Shown piece after piece: positions 52,365 through 60,900 of a stretch of DNA of 64,000 nt. Source of the DNA: DASUAS01 sp963756895 (GTDB lineage: Bacteria; Actinomycetota; Acidimicrobiia; IMCC26256; DASPTH01); contig CAVWPI010000004.1 of the NCBI GenBank assembly GCA_963756895.1, positions 558,001-622,000 of the forward strand, written 5' to 3'. The notes beneath the pieces are model-generated. The model had not been told where the DNA came from. It saw only the letters and a program-made list of their open reading frames with translations, and made no database searches. Position 1 is the first letter of the stretch; every line of letters begins with the position of its first letter. Made by a program: the position numbers and the translations under genes.

Positions 52365-52751
52365 ATGAACGGCAACCAGATCTCCGGCTTCGGCATCAAC
52401 GTCGCCGATCTCGACCGGTCCACCGAGTTCTACACACGCGGCCTGGGCCTGCAGGAGAAGGGCAAGTACGACCTCGGCCACATGCACGAGGTGCTGATCG
52501 GCTCCGACGGCGACGCCGTGTCGATCTTGCTGATCAAGCACACGGCGCGCACCGAGGCACCTGACATCGGCACCGGGTACGAGAAGATCGTGCTCGCGTG
52601 CGACGACGTCGCCGCGGTCTACGAGCGCGCGCTCGCCGAGGGTGGCACGTCGCAACTGGAGCCCCGCACCATCGAACAGATGGGGCTCACGGTCGCCATG
52701 GTGCGCGACCCCGACGGCTACCTGATCGAACTGGTCAAGCAGACCAGCTAG
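52365..52751 (+). CDS. VOC (glyoxalase-fold) protein
   Basis: A 128-residue VOC protein from ATG 52365, with TAATGT 9 nt upstream. ISGFGINVADLDRSTEFYTRGLGLQEKGKYDLGHMHEVLIG, YEKIVLACDDVAAVYERALAEGG and AMVRDPDGYLIELVKQTS form the two units. The ligand-type residues differ from classic glyoxalase I (no His in the first strand; His and Glu in HMHEV and IELV). Substrate unknown. Confidence 0.83.
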   Translation: MNGNQISGFGINVADLDRSTEFYTRGLGLQEKGKYDLGHMHEVLIGSDGDAVSILLIKHTARTEAPDIGTGYEKIVLACDDVAAVYERALAEGGTSQLEPRTIEQMGLTVAMVRDPDGYLIELVKQTS

Positions 52752-52760
52752 TCCCGCTCG

Positions 52761-53549
52761 CTAGCTGGTGACGCGCCCGCTGTAGGCGCGCATGTACTCC
52801 TGCACCTCGGGTGAGCGCCCGGCGATGTCCTGGTTGCGGTTCTCGAGTGCGATGCACGCGGCCATGTTCGGCGTGTCGAGGTTGGCCCACATGACTTCCT
52901 TGGTCATGCGCAACCCGATGCCGGTGTAGGCGGCGATGCCCTCGGCCATGCCGAGCGCGGCATCGAGGAAGCCGTCGTCGTCGAACACCTGCGAGACGAT
53001 GCCGAGGTGCTCGGCGGTGTCGGCGTCGACGGTTCGGCCGGTGACGATGAGGTCGAACGCGCGCGACGCGCCGATGAGGCGGGGCAACAGGTACGTCACG
53101 CCGATGTCGGTGCCGGTGAGCCCGGTCTTGATGAACGCGGAGCAGAACGTGGCCGACCGTGCGGCCACGCGCAGGTCGCAGGCGAGTGCGAGCGACAGGC
53201 CACCGCCGTATGCGGGGCCGTTGACCGCCGCCAGCACGATCTGCGGGGTGGCGCGGATGTGCTGGGTGAGGTTGGCCATGAACGACTGGCCGGTGGTGCC
53301 GGCGGGGAAGTGCGGGTGCTCGCCGGCCGACGGTGGGGCGCCGAAGTCGCGCAGGTCGAGTCCGGCACAGAACCCCCGACCGGCGCCGGTGAGCACTGCG
53401 ACCTTGCACGCCTCGTCGGCCGCGACCTCGTCGAGCGCGTCGTGGAGATCCGCGACGAGCTCGAACGAGATCGCGTTGAGTCGCTCGGGTCGCGCGAGCC
53501 GGACCACCCGGATCGCATCGCCCGCCGGTTCGACGGCAACGGTCGACAT
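52761..53549 (-). CDS. Enoyl-CoA hydratase/isomerase family protein
   Basis: A 262-residue crotonase-fold enzyme. AVLTGAGRGFCAGLDLRDF provides the first oxyanion segment, NGPAYGGGLSLALACDLRVAA the second, and TGLTGTDIGVTYLLPRLIG sits where the catalytic Glu pair usually lies. Here it reads Leu-Thr-Gly-Thr-Asp, so a hydratase Glu may be replaced by Asp. It acts on acyl-CoA in beta-oxidation or sterol/lipid breakdown. It is followed by an SDR gene upstream on the same strand (gap 22 bp). Confidence 0.9.
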   Translation of the reverse strand: MSTVAVEPAGDAIRVVRLARPERLNAISFELVADLHDALDEVAADEACKVAVLTGAGRGFCAGLDLRDFGAPPSAGEHPHFPAGTTGQSFMANLTQHIRATPQIVLAAVNGPAYGGGLSLALACDLRVAARSATFCSAFIKTGLTGTDIGVTYLLPRLIGASRAFDLIVTGRTVDADTAEHLGIVSQVFDDDGFLDAALGMAEGIAAYTGIGLRMTKEVMWANLDTPNMAACIALENRNQDIAGRSPEVQEYMRAYSGRVTS

Positions 53550-53571
53550 GGTCTCGCGTCCGAGGCTCGAG

Positions 53572-54384
53572 CTACGAGATCGCGGCGAAGTCGACCTGGC
53601 CGGTCGTCATCGCGGCGGTGAAGCCGCCGTCGACCAGCAGGTTCACGCCGTTGACGTACGCGGCCGCGTCGCTGCCGAGGAACGCGAGCACCAGGCCCAC
53701 CTCGCGGGGCGACACCGGACGGCCCTTGCTCTGCTCGACGGTCCAGTCGATGAGCTTGTCTGTCATCGTCTCCCGGAAGTCCTTGAGCAGCGGCGTGTCG
53801 ATCGGCGCCGGGCACACGCTGTTCGTGCGCACCCCTCGCTCCTGGGTCGGGCGTGACGAGCGCATCGTGTACACCTGCACGAGCTCCTTGGAGAAGGCGT
53901 ACGGCTGGGTGCCGATGTCGTGCGAGTCGAGCCACGCCAGGGTCGACTCCCACTGGCCGCCGAGGTCGAGCACCTCGTTGATCATGTCGAGGCGCGTCGG
54001 CCACTGGCCGCCCGCGATCGAGGCGGTGTTCACGATCGCGCCGCCGTCGGGGATCTTGGGGAGCAGGCCCTCCGAGAGCGAGCGCAGCGCGAGGTAGTTG
54101 ACCGAGATCACGGTGGCCGGCGGCAGCGTGTCGGCGACCCCGGCGTTGTTGAACAGCACGTCGACGGGACCGTCGATCGCCGCAACCGCCGCGGTCACCG
54201 CGACCAGGTCGGACAGGTCGCACTGCATGAAGGTCGTGTGCGGGCCGGTCGGCTCTTTGAGGTCGAGCACGGTCACGTGCGCCGCACCCTGCTCGGCGAG
54301 GACGTCGAGGAGGCCGGCGCCGACGCCGGTCGCGCCGCCGGTCACGACGGCGCGCTTGTTCTCGTAGCTGAAGGGGTTGCTCAT
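53572..54384 (-). CDS. Short-chain dehydrogenase/reductase
   Basis: A 270-residue SDR from ATG 54384. VVTGGATGVGAGLLDVLAE (cofactor), LFNNAGVA, AIVNTASIAGGQ and YAFSKELVQVYTMRS (catalytic Tyr-Lys). The about 30-residue insertion before the Tyr (MINEVLDLGGQWESTLAWLDSHDIGTQ) matches that in the SDR at 46480, and the ending TTGQVDFAAIS also resembles that paralog. Probably in an operon with the hydratase gene and the LLM oxidoreductase gene upstream (gap 41 bp). Confidence 0.9.
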   Translation of the reverse strand: MSNPFSYENKRAVVTGGATGVGAGLLDVLAEQGAAHVTVLDLKEPTGPHTTFMQCDLSDLVAVTAAVAAIDGPVDVLFNNAGVADTLPPATVISVNYLALRSLSEGLLPKIPDGGAIVNTASIAGGQWPTRLDMINEVLDLGGQWESTLAWLDSHDIGTQPYAFSKELVQVYTMRSSRPTQERGVRTNSVCPAPIDTPLLKDFRETMTDKLIDWTVEQSKGRPVSPREVGLVLAFLGSDAAAYVNGVNLLVDGGFTAAMTTGQVDFAAIS

Positions 54385-54425
54385 CGCGGGTTCCTGTCGT
54401 TCGAAGCGGGAGGAGGGTTGGACGG

Positions 54426-55556
54426 TCAGATCTTCGCGCCCTCACCGCGCCGCAGCCGGGTCGTGCGGTGCTCCGGGTCGGTGTCGATCTTCGGGATGAC
54501 GTGCTCGCCGATCAGCCGGATGGTCTCGAGTGCCTCCTCCTGGGTGGCCATGCCCTGCCCGAAGACCAGCTGGTCGGCCCCGGCGTCGGCCCACTCCTGG
54601 CACGCCGTGAGCGCGTCGTCCGGGTTGCCCACGACCATGCCTTGCTGACCGATCGACGCGCGCACTTCGTCGATGGTCGGGTCGGGGATGAGCTCGGGCC
54701 AGGCCGGTGCCCAGTCGGGGCGCGGGAACGTGTCGTGGTACCGGAACACGTTGCTCTGCAGGTACGACAAGCGCCCGTTCGCCATCGATCGCACCGCGTC
54801 CTCGCGGTCTTCGGCCACGAATGCGGCCGCGGTGACCATCACGTTGTCGTTGACGAACGCGCCGATCGGTTCGGCGTTCGCGACCTCGCGCTTGTAGGCC
54901 TCGAGTACGGGCTTCAGCTCGTCGATGCTGCCGACCGAGAAGCCGAGAACGCCGAGGCCGTAGCGCGCCGCCATCTCGTAGCTGCTCGTGTTGCCGGCGG
55001 CGTACCACATCGGCGGGTGGGGCTTCACGTAGGGCTTGGGCAGGATCTTGCGTGGCGGGAGCGACCAGTACTTGCCCTCGTAGCCCTGGTACTCGTCCTG
55101 CATCCACATCTTCGGGAACTCGCGGATCACGTCTTCCCAGATGTCGCGTGTCCCGGTCAGGTCCTCGATGTCGGGGAGGAACCCGAGGATCTCGTGGCTG
55201 CCCGCGCCGCGCCCGGTGCCGAACTCGACCCGACCACCCGAGAGGTGGTCGAGCATCGCGACCTTCTCCGCCACCTTGGCGGGGTGGTTCACCTGGGGGA
55301 GCGGGTTGAAGATGCCGGAACCCAGGTGGATGCGTTCGGTGCTGTGTGCGAGGTACCCGAGGAACACCTCGTTGGCGGAGAGGTGCGAGTACTCGTCGAG
55401 GAAGTGGTGCTCGGTCACCCACACGTACTTGAAGCCCGCGGCGTCGGCGGCCTTCACCAGCTCGAGCTCGTTCATGAGCGAGTGGTGCTCGGCCTCCGGG
55501 TCCACCTCTTGGCGGAACCCCGGCGTGTACCCCTGGACGAAGATCCCGAATTCCAT
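54426..55556 (-). CDS. LLM-class flavin-dependent oxidoreductase
   Basis: A 376-residue protein from ATG 55556 (a GTG three bases earlier is an alternative; GGGGGAA precedes both). FGIFVQGYTPGF, AADAAGFKYVWVTEHHFLDEYSH, STERIHLGSGIFNPLPQVNHPAKVAEKVAMLDHLSGGRVEFGTGRGAGSHEILGF and MWYAAGNTSS are bacterial-luciferase-like monooxygenase features. A perfect 23-bp palindrome 24 bp upstream and the divergent TetR gene indicate specific control. Confidence 0.92.
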   Translation of the reverse strand: MEFGIFVQGYTPGFRQEVDPEAEHHSLMNELELVKAADAAGFKYVWVTEHHFLDEYSHLSANEVFLGYLAHSTERIHLGSGIFNPLPQVNHPAKVAEKVAMLDHLSGGRVEFGTGRGAGSHEILGFLPDIEDLTGTRDIWEDVIREFPKMWMQDEYQGYEGKYWSLPPRKILPKPYVKPHPPMWYAAGNTSSYEMAARYGLGVLGFSVGSIDELKPVLEAYKREVANAEPIGAFVNDNVMVTAAAFVAEDREDAVRSMANGRLSYLQSNVFRYHDTFPRPDWAPAWPELIPDPTIDEVRASIGQQGMVVGNPDDALTACQEWADAGADQLVFGQGMATQEEALETIRLIGEHVIPKIDTDPEHRTTRLRRGEGAKI

Positions 55557-55580
55557 CACGTTCCCCCGGATGCGCGGTTT

Positions 55581-55603
55581 GGATCTGACACAGTGTCAGA
55601 TCC
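55581..55603. promoter_or_regulatory. Perfect 23-bp palindromic TetR operator
   Basis: GGATCTGACAC (55581-55591), A centre, GTGTCAGATCC (55593-55603): 11-bp perfect arms. The core TGACAC-A-GTGTCA is of the size and type bound by TetR dimers. It lies between the LLM gene (start 55556) and the divergent TetR gene (start 55717), so that TetR is its probable ligand. Confidence 0.85.
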
Positions 55604-55704
55604 CGTCGGGGCGTGCGAATTTTCCTGCTCCGCGGGCTCCGACCGGCCGATCGAGCAGCACCTCTCCGATCGTGTCTTCATCCGGACGGTTGCCTCGGTC
55701 GCCC

Positions 55705-55710
55705 TACGAT
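55705..55710 (+). promoter_or_regulatory. Candidate -10 box of leaderless TetR gene
   Basis: TACGAT lies 6 nt upstream of ATG 55717. The operator at 55581-55603 is about 100 bp upstream, so control of the TetR gene itself may be weaker than control of the LLM gene. Confidence 0.5.
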
Positions 55711-55716
55711 TTCCGG

Positions 55717-56358
55717 ATGCCTCGCGATGCGTCGACGACCCGCGACCGTCTCCTCGACGCAGCCGCGCACGAGTTCGCCGAGCAGGGCGTGTGGAACGCG
55801 TCGCTGATCGAGGTCACCCGCCGCGCCGGGCAGCGCAACCGCGCCGCGCTCCGGTACCACTTCGGCTCGCGCGAGGCCGTGCTCTGCGCGGTCCTCGAGC
55901 GCCACGTCGAGTTCCTCGCCCATCGGGAGGGCGAGCTGCTGGCCAAGGCGATGCGCACACCCGATGACGACGTCGGCGCGGTGGTGGAGGCGATCGTGCG
56001 CCCGGCCGCCGAGCTCGCGGCCAGCGGCTGGCGGGGGCGGGCGTGCCTGCTGATCGTGGCCGAGCTGGCGGGGGAGGACCCGGCGCGGTTCAGCTCCGAA
56101 CTGGAGTCGGTGCTCGCCCGCACGGGCGGCAACGAGGTCTACGCGCTGCTCGCCGAACGCATGCCCGCGGTCCCGCAGTCGATCCTCGACGAGCGGTGCA
56201 GCCTCATCACGTCGTTCATCCTGCGGGCGGTCGCCGATCGCGAGCGGGCCAAGGAGCGCACGACCCGTCCGTCCCGCCACGTGCTCGACGACGAGGCCTT
56301 CGTCGAGAACCTCGTGGCCATGGTGGCCGCCGCAGTCTCGGCGTGGACCCCTGCCTGA
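55717..56358 (+). CDS. TetR-family transcriptional regulator
   Basis: A 213-residue protein from ATG 55717. Residues 8-52 are the helix-turn-helix domain (RDRLLDAAAHEFAEQGVWNASLIEVTRRAGQRNRAALRYHFGSREAVL). The C-terminal domain (RTPDDDVGAVVEAIVRPAAELAASGWRGRACLLIVAELAG ... LITSFILRAVADRERA) is a TetR ligand-binding domain of the type with an acyl-CoA or hydrophobic ligand. It sits divergent from the LLM/SDR/hydratase genes and likely represses them through the 23-bp operator. Confidence 0.9.
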   Translation: MPRDASTTRDRLLDAAAHEFAEQGVWNASLIEVTRRAGQRNRAALRYHFGSREAVLCAVLERHVEFLAHREGELLAKAMRTPDDDVGAVVEAIVRPAAELAASGWRGRACLLIVAELAGEDPARFSSELESVLARTGGNEVYALLAERMPAVPQSILDERCSLITSFILRAVADRERAKERTTRPSRHVLDDEAFVENLVAMVAAAVSAWTPA

Positions 56359-56389
56359 ACCCGGCCCTGACGCCCGCTGACCGTCCGCC

Positions 56390-56418
56390 TTGACGTAAGC
56401 AGGGGTGGTTAATACCCT
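56390..56418 (+). promoter_or_regulatory. Sigma70-type promoter of substrate-binding protein gene
   Basis: TTGACG (56390-56395), 17-bp spacer, TACCCT (56413-56418). The expected start point is about 25 nt before the GTG at 56449, which has AGGGGGG before it. This is one of the few classic leadered promoters in the window. Confidence 0.6.
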
Positions 56419-56448
56419 CGGCCCGCTGTCGGGATCCAGGGGGGAACC

Positions 56449-57774
56449 GTGCCGAAGGTCCGTCGTACTGCATTCGTGCTCGTCACGGGGGTGGCGCTGG
56501 TTGCCGCGTTCGTGCTGCCCGCCGGGGCCGGGTCGCCCCGTGCCGCCGAGGCGGCGAGCGAGATCGGGGTCACCGCGAAGACGATCAACGTCGCCGTGAT
56601 CGCCGACGTCGACAACTCACTCGCGCCGAATGCGTTCAAGCCCATCGTCGACGGCGCCGAGGCGGGCGTGAAGTTCGTGAACGCCAACGGGGGCGTCGCC
56701 GGGCGCACGTTGAAGATGGACTTCATCGATTCGCACCTCAACCCCAACGACACGCGCAACGCCATCATCACCGCGTGCGGCCAGGACCTGGCGATGGTGG
56801 GGACCGCGACCGCGCTCTTCACCGGCCTCGACGACCTCACCGGGTGCAAGGACCAGGCCGGCCAGGCGACCGGATTGCCCGACATCGGTTCCATCGTGCT
56901 CGGCACTCCCCAGGCGTGCGCGCCGGTGTCGTTCCCGGTGATTCCGTCGATGATCGACTGCTCGACGGTCGGGAAGAACCCGCAGACGTACCGGACCAAC
57001 CAGGGCGTCTTCAAGTACCTGTCGAAGCAGCACAAGGGCGACCTGAAGGGCCCGTTCATCAAGAGCAGCGACTCGCCCGACGCGGCGCGGTCGACCGACT
57101 CGCTCGCGGACGCGGCCAAGAACGCGGGCATCGACGTCACCAGCATGCCGTCGTTGTCGAACTCGTCGCCGCAGAGCGCGTTCACGCCCGTCGTGACCGC
57201 CATGAAGAACGACGGCTCCAACTGGTCGGACAACGGCCTCACGACACCCGGTGCGGTGCTGCTGCGGCAGGAGGCCGCGCTCCAGGGCGTGGATTCGTCG
57301 TCGGTGGTCTGGCAGTGCACCAGTGCCTGCTACGACGAGCAGGCGATGGCTGCCGCGGGTGACGCGATGGACGGCGAGTACGTCGACCTCGGGTTCCTGC
57401 CGTTCTCGGAGGCGAAGTCGAACAAGACGCTCGCCGGCTACCTGAAGTACATCGGCAAGGACAACGCCAGCGCGTTCGGGGTCTACGGCTTCGAAGCGGT
57501 GCTCGCGTTCAAGGAGGCGGCCGACACGGCGAACAAGTCGTCCGACGGCCTCACCCGCGCGTCGTTGCTCACCGCGCTCGAGGGTTTGAACAGCTTCGAC
57601 GCCGGGGGCATGACGGGGACCGTGGACATCGGTGGCAAGGTGCCGTCGAGCTGCTTCATGGTCGTCCAGTGGAAGGGCGGCAAGTTCAACCGGATGTACC
57701 CGAAGAAGGCGGGCACCTTCGACTGCACCGAGTCGAACCGCTACACGTACCAGACCGACCTCACCACGCCGTAG
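56449..57774 (+). CDS. Branched-chain amino-acid-type ABC substrate-binding protein
   Basis: A 441-residue exported protein from GTG 56449. A signal peptide (TAFVLVTGVALVAAFVLPAGAG) is followed by a type I periplasmic-binding fold: TINVAVIADVDNSLAPNAFKPIVDGAEAGVKFVNANGGVAGRTL, QDLAMVGTATALFTG, ending GGKFNRMYPKK. It has seven Cys residues, which could form disulfides. No transport genes adjoin. It could feed the Liv system at 15-19 kb. It is separated from an SDR gene by 19 bp (convergent). Confidence 0.88.
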   Translation: MPKVRRTAFVLVTGVALVAAFVLPAGAGSPRAAEAASEIGVTAKTINVAVIADVDNSLAPNAFKPIVDGAEAGVKFVNANGGVAGRTLKMDFIDSHLNPNDTRNAIITACGQDLAMVGTATALFTGLDDLTGCKDQAGQATGLPDIGSIVLGTPQACAPVSFPVIPSMIDCSTVGKNPQTYRTNQGVFKYLSKQHKGDLKGPFIKSSDSPDAARSTDSLADAAKNAGIDVTSMPSLSNSSPQSAFTPVVTAMKNDGSNWSDNGLTTPGAVLLRQEAALQGVDSSSVVWQCTSACYDEQAMAAAGDAMDGEYVDLGFLPFSEAKSNKTLAGYLKYIGKDNASAFGVYGFEAVLAFKEAADTANKSSDGLTRASLLTALEGLNSFDAGGMTGTVDIGGKVPSSCFMVVQWKGGKFNRMYPKKAGTFDCTESNRYTYQTDLTTP

Positions 57775-57793
57775 GAGGCGCGAGAGACGCGGA

Positions 57794-58564
57794 TCAGGCG
57801 TGCGCGCCGCCGTCGATGCGGATGGCGGTGCCGGTGACGAATTCGCCGTCGTCGGACGCGAGCATGGCGATCACCGACGCGACCACGTCGGGCGGCGCGA
57901 AGCCTTCGGCGACGACCGGTGACATCTTCGAGAAGAGCGCCCAGTCGGCGTCGGTGGGGATCATGCCGCCCGTCGTCTCGGTGATGCCGCTCTGGATGCT
58001 GCCCGGCGCGACTGCGCTGACGCGGATGCCGCGCTTGCCGTACTCGACGGCCAGGGTGTGGGTCATCGCGTCGATGCCTCCCTTGCTCGCGGCGTACGCG
58101 GCCATGTACGGGTGACCGAACGCGGCCGACGTGGAGCTGAAGTTCACGATCGCGGCGTGCTCCGACTCGAGCAACGCGGGGATGGCGGCCCGGCACATGA
58201 GGAACGTGCCGGTGAGGTTGACGCCGATCACCTGGTTCCACATGTCGAGCGTGCACTCGTGCGTGTTCGACGCGCGCAGGATGCCCGCCGCGTTCACCAG
58301 GACGTCGAGCCCGCCCAGACGCTCGACCGTCGCCCCCACGCCGGCGTCGACCGCCTGCTCGTCGGAGATGTCGAGCACCGCGGTGGTGAGCAGTCGCCCG
58401 ATGCCCTCGGCCTCGGCCAGCTCGACCGTGCCGACGAGCCCGGGCTCGTCGACGTCGACGGTATGGACGATGCCGTCCTCCTGGAGCAGTCGCAGCACGG
58501 TGGCGCGCCCGATGCCCGAGCCGCCACCCGTCACGATGATGCGTCGATCCTGGAACCGTTCCAT
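57794..58564 (-). CDS. Short-chain dehydrogenase/reductase (hydroxysteroid/3-oxoacyl type)
   Basis: A 256-residue classical SDR from ATG 58564 (GAGGAGGGG upstream). IIVTGGGSGIGRATV, LVNAAGI, IVNFSSTSAA and catalytic YAASKGGIDAMTH. APGSIQSGITE after the active site and the ending IRIDGGAHA complete the family. It acts with NAD(P) on a hydroxy or keto substrate such as a steroid or acyl-CoA. Divergent from the FMN-dependent oxidase by 44 bp. Confidence 0.93.
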   Translation of the reverse strand: MERFQDRRIIVTGGGSGIGRATVLRLLQEDGIVHTVDVDEPGLVGTVELAEAEGIGRLLTTAVLDISDEQAVDAGVGATVERLGGLDVLVNAAGILRASNTHECTLDMWNQVIGVNLTGTFLMCRAAIPALLESEHAAIVNFSSTSAAFGHPYMAAYAASKGGIDAMTHTLAVEYGKRGIRVSAVAPGSIQSGITETTGGMIPTDADWALFSKMSPVVAEGFAPPDVVASVIAMLASDDGEFVTGTAIRIDGGAHA

Positions 58565-58595
58565 GGCAACCCCTCCTCGTCGAGGTGCCCTCTTC

Positions 58596-58601
58596 TAGCA
58601 T
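58596..58601 (+). promoter_or_regulatory. Candidate -10 box of leaderless alpha-hydroxyacid oxidase gene
   Basis: TAGCAT lies 7 nt upstream of ATG 58609. Confidence 0.45.
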
Positions 58602-58608
58602 TCGTCCG

Positions 58609-59833
58609 ATGTCGATGATCGAGACGCTCCGCTCGGTGATGCGGTTCCGCCGGTTCGAGTTGGACCCGGTCACGCGCCGCCTGGCCCGGGCCGCCAACGT
58701 GCACGACCTCCGGCTCATGGCCCGCCGGCGCCTCCCGCGGGGCGTGTTCGACTACATCGACGGCGGCGCCGAGGACGAGCACACCATGGGCGAGAACACC
58801 GCCGCGTTCCGCCGCATCGGGTTCCACCCGCGCATCCTGCAGGGCGTGGGCACACCGGATCCGTCGACCACGCTGCTCGGGAAGCCGCTGTCGTACCCGC
58901 TCGTGCTCGCGCCTACCGGCTTCACGCGCATCGCCGATCCCGAGGGCGAGCTCGCGGTGCGCGCGCGCCGCGGCGCGGGCGGGGCTGCCGTACACGTTGA
59001 GCACGCTCGGCACCCGGTCCATCGAAGAGGTCGCCGACGTCAGCGACGGTCGCAAGTGGTTCCAGCTCTACATGTTCCGCGACCGCGGCCTGTGCGAGGA
59101 GATGATCAAGCGCGCCGCGGCGTCGGGGTTCGAGGCGCTGGTGTTCACCGTCGACCTGACCGTGCACGGTCGGCGTGACCGCGATGTGCGACGCGGCTTC
59201 GAGCTGCCGCCCAAGATCGGGCTCGACACGTTGTTCGACGGCGCCACCCGTCCGGGCTGGACCTGGCACTTCGTGCGCAGCGAACCGATCCGCTTCGCCA
59301 ACGTCGCCGGCGAGCAGGTGGGCGACGGGTCGACCGCGGTCACCCTGGCCGAGTACATCGCGCACCAGATGGACCCCGGCCTCACGTGGAAGGACGCCGA
59401 GTGGCTGCGCTCGGTCTGGGACGGTCCGATCGTGGTGAAGGGGATCCAGACCGTCGCCGACGCGAAGATCGCCGCCGACGAGGGCATCGAGGCCATCGCG
59501 CTCTCGAACCACGGCGGACGCCAACTCGACTCCGCGCCCGCCATCGCCGATCTGGTGGCGCCGGTCGCCGACGCGGTCGGCGACCGCATCGAGATCATCT
59601 GCGACGGCGGCATCCGGCGCGGGAGCGACATCGTCAAGGCGGTCGCGCTCGGGGCACGCGCGTGCATGGCCGGTCGCGCGTACCTCTACGGCCTCGGGGC
59701 CGGAGGGGAGCGGGGCGTCGACCACGTCCTCGACCTCTTCGACGCTGACGTCCGCCGCACCATGGCCCTCATCGGCGCCCGCGACGTCGACGCCCTCACC
59801 CGCGACCTGGTCTCACTCCCCACCCCGCGCTGA
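58609..59833 (+). CDS. FMN-dependent alpha-hydroxy-acid oxidase/dehydrogenase (LldD-like), apparent frameshift
   Basis: From ATG 58609: ARRRLPRGVFDYIDGGAEDEHTMGENTAAFRRI (signature start), YPLVLAPTGFTRIADPEGELAVRA. The frame breaks near 58975; the next frame continues GLPYTLSTLGTRSIEEVAD, KWFQLYMFRDRG, FTVDLTVHGRRDRDVRRGF, IVVKGIQTVADAKIA and the active-site SNHGGRQLDSAPA (catalytic His, FMN-binding Arg), with DGGIRRGSDIVKAVALGA and GRAYLYGLGAGGERG. About 408 residues joined. It oxidises L-lactate, mandelate or a similar 2-hydroxy acid. Confidence 0.92.
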
Positions 59834-59852
59834 CCCGCCCCCGCCCCCCCCG

Positions 59853-59900
59853 AACATCTCAAGGTTCGCGTACGTATGTGACGGTCAACTTCGAGATGTT
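59853..59900. repeat. Imperfect 48-nt palindrome between convergent genes
   Basis: AACATCTC (59853-59860) pairs with GAGATGTT (59893-59900). After one mismatch AGGTT (59862-59866) pairs with AACTT (59887-59891) including one G-T pair, leaving a 20-nt loop that itself holds TACGTA. It lies in the gap between the oxidase stop (59833) and the convergent SDR stop (59916). Confidence 0.75.
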
Positions 59901-59915
59901 GGCGGAACAGGAGCG

Positions 59916-60748
59916 TCAGCGGCCGGGGAGGGTGCCGCCGTCGACGGTGTAGAGCTGGCCGGTGATCCACGAGCCCTGGTCGGAGCAGAGGTAGACGGCC
60001 ATCCAGGCGATGTCCTCGCCCGTGCCGGCCCGACCGAGTGGGATCTGACGCTCGACCATGGCGTCCCAGCGCTCGCCGCGAGGGATGTCGTCGAGGCGGA
60101 AGGTGTCGATGATGCCGGGGCAGATCGCGTTGCACGCGCACGCCGTCGCCACCGAGCTCCGACGCCATCGCGCACGTGAGCGCATGGATGCCCGCCTTCG
60201 ACGCCGCGTACGCCGCCGTGCGCGCAGCCATCAGCTTGCCGCCGATCGACGAGATGTTCACGATGCTGCCGCCGTTGCCCTGCGCCACGAGGTGCTGGCC
60301 GAACGTGCGGCTCATGTAGAACGTGCCGTTGAGGTTCACGTCGATGACGGTGCGCCACTGCTCGACCGGGAGGTCGACCACGGGCACCCGGTCGTCACCG
60401 CGCGCGGCGCCCGCGTTGTTCACCACGACGTCGACCTGACCGAGCTCGTCGAGCACGCGCCGGGCGAGCGCATCGACCGCGTCGGGATCCGAGACGTCGC
60501 TCACGACGGGCAGCGCACGACGTCCGAGCGCCGCGCACCTCGTCGGCGACCGAGTCGATGTCGCGCCATCCGACCTGCTGCTCGTCGTCGGGGTAGCGCT
60601 CGACCGGGCGCCCGGTCCCGGTGAGGACCACGTCGCAGCCAGCACGTGCGAGCTCCACTGCGATCGGACGACCGATGGAGCGCATGCGACCGGCGCCGGT
60701 CACGACCGCGACCTTGCCGTCGAGCCCGGAGAGAACGAGTCCACTCAT
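59916..60748 (-). CDS. Short-chain dehydrogenase/reductase, apparent frameshifts
   Basis: From ATG 60748: LDGKVAVVTGAGRMRSIGRPIAVELARAGCDVVLTGTGRPVERY (cofactor motif GAGRMRSIGRP, a variant with a longer loop). Breaks near 60530 and 60140. In other frames: LPVVSDVSDPDAVDALARRVLDELGQVDVVVNNAGAARGDD, NISSIGGKLMAARTAAYAASKAGIHALTCAMASE (catalytic YAASK) and CPGIIDTFRLDDIPRGERW, ending DGGTLPGR. About 278 residues joined. Substrate unknown. Confidence 0.87.
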
Positions 60749-60900
60749 GCCCGGGAGTCTGGCGTACGCTGGCTGCCTTCGTCAGCCGGACCCGAGGGTG
60801 CCGTGGTGAGCAACCGATCGCACCACCTGATCGCACCCCGACGGCGCGCGCCCCGACTCCGGTAGACCGCCGCGCCTCTCGCTCCGAGAGGAACCAACCG

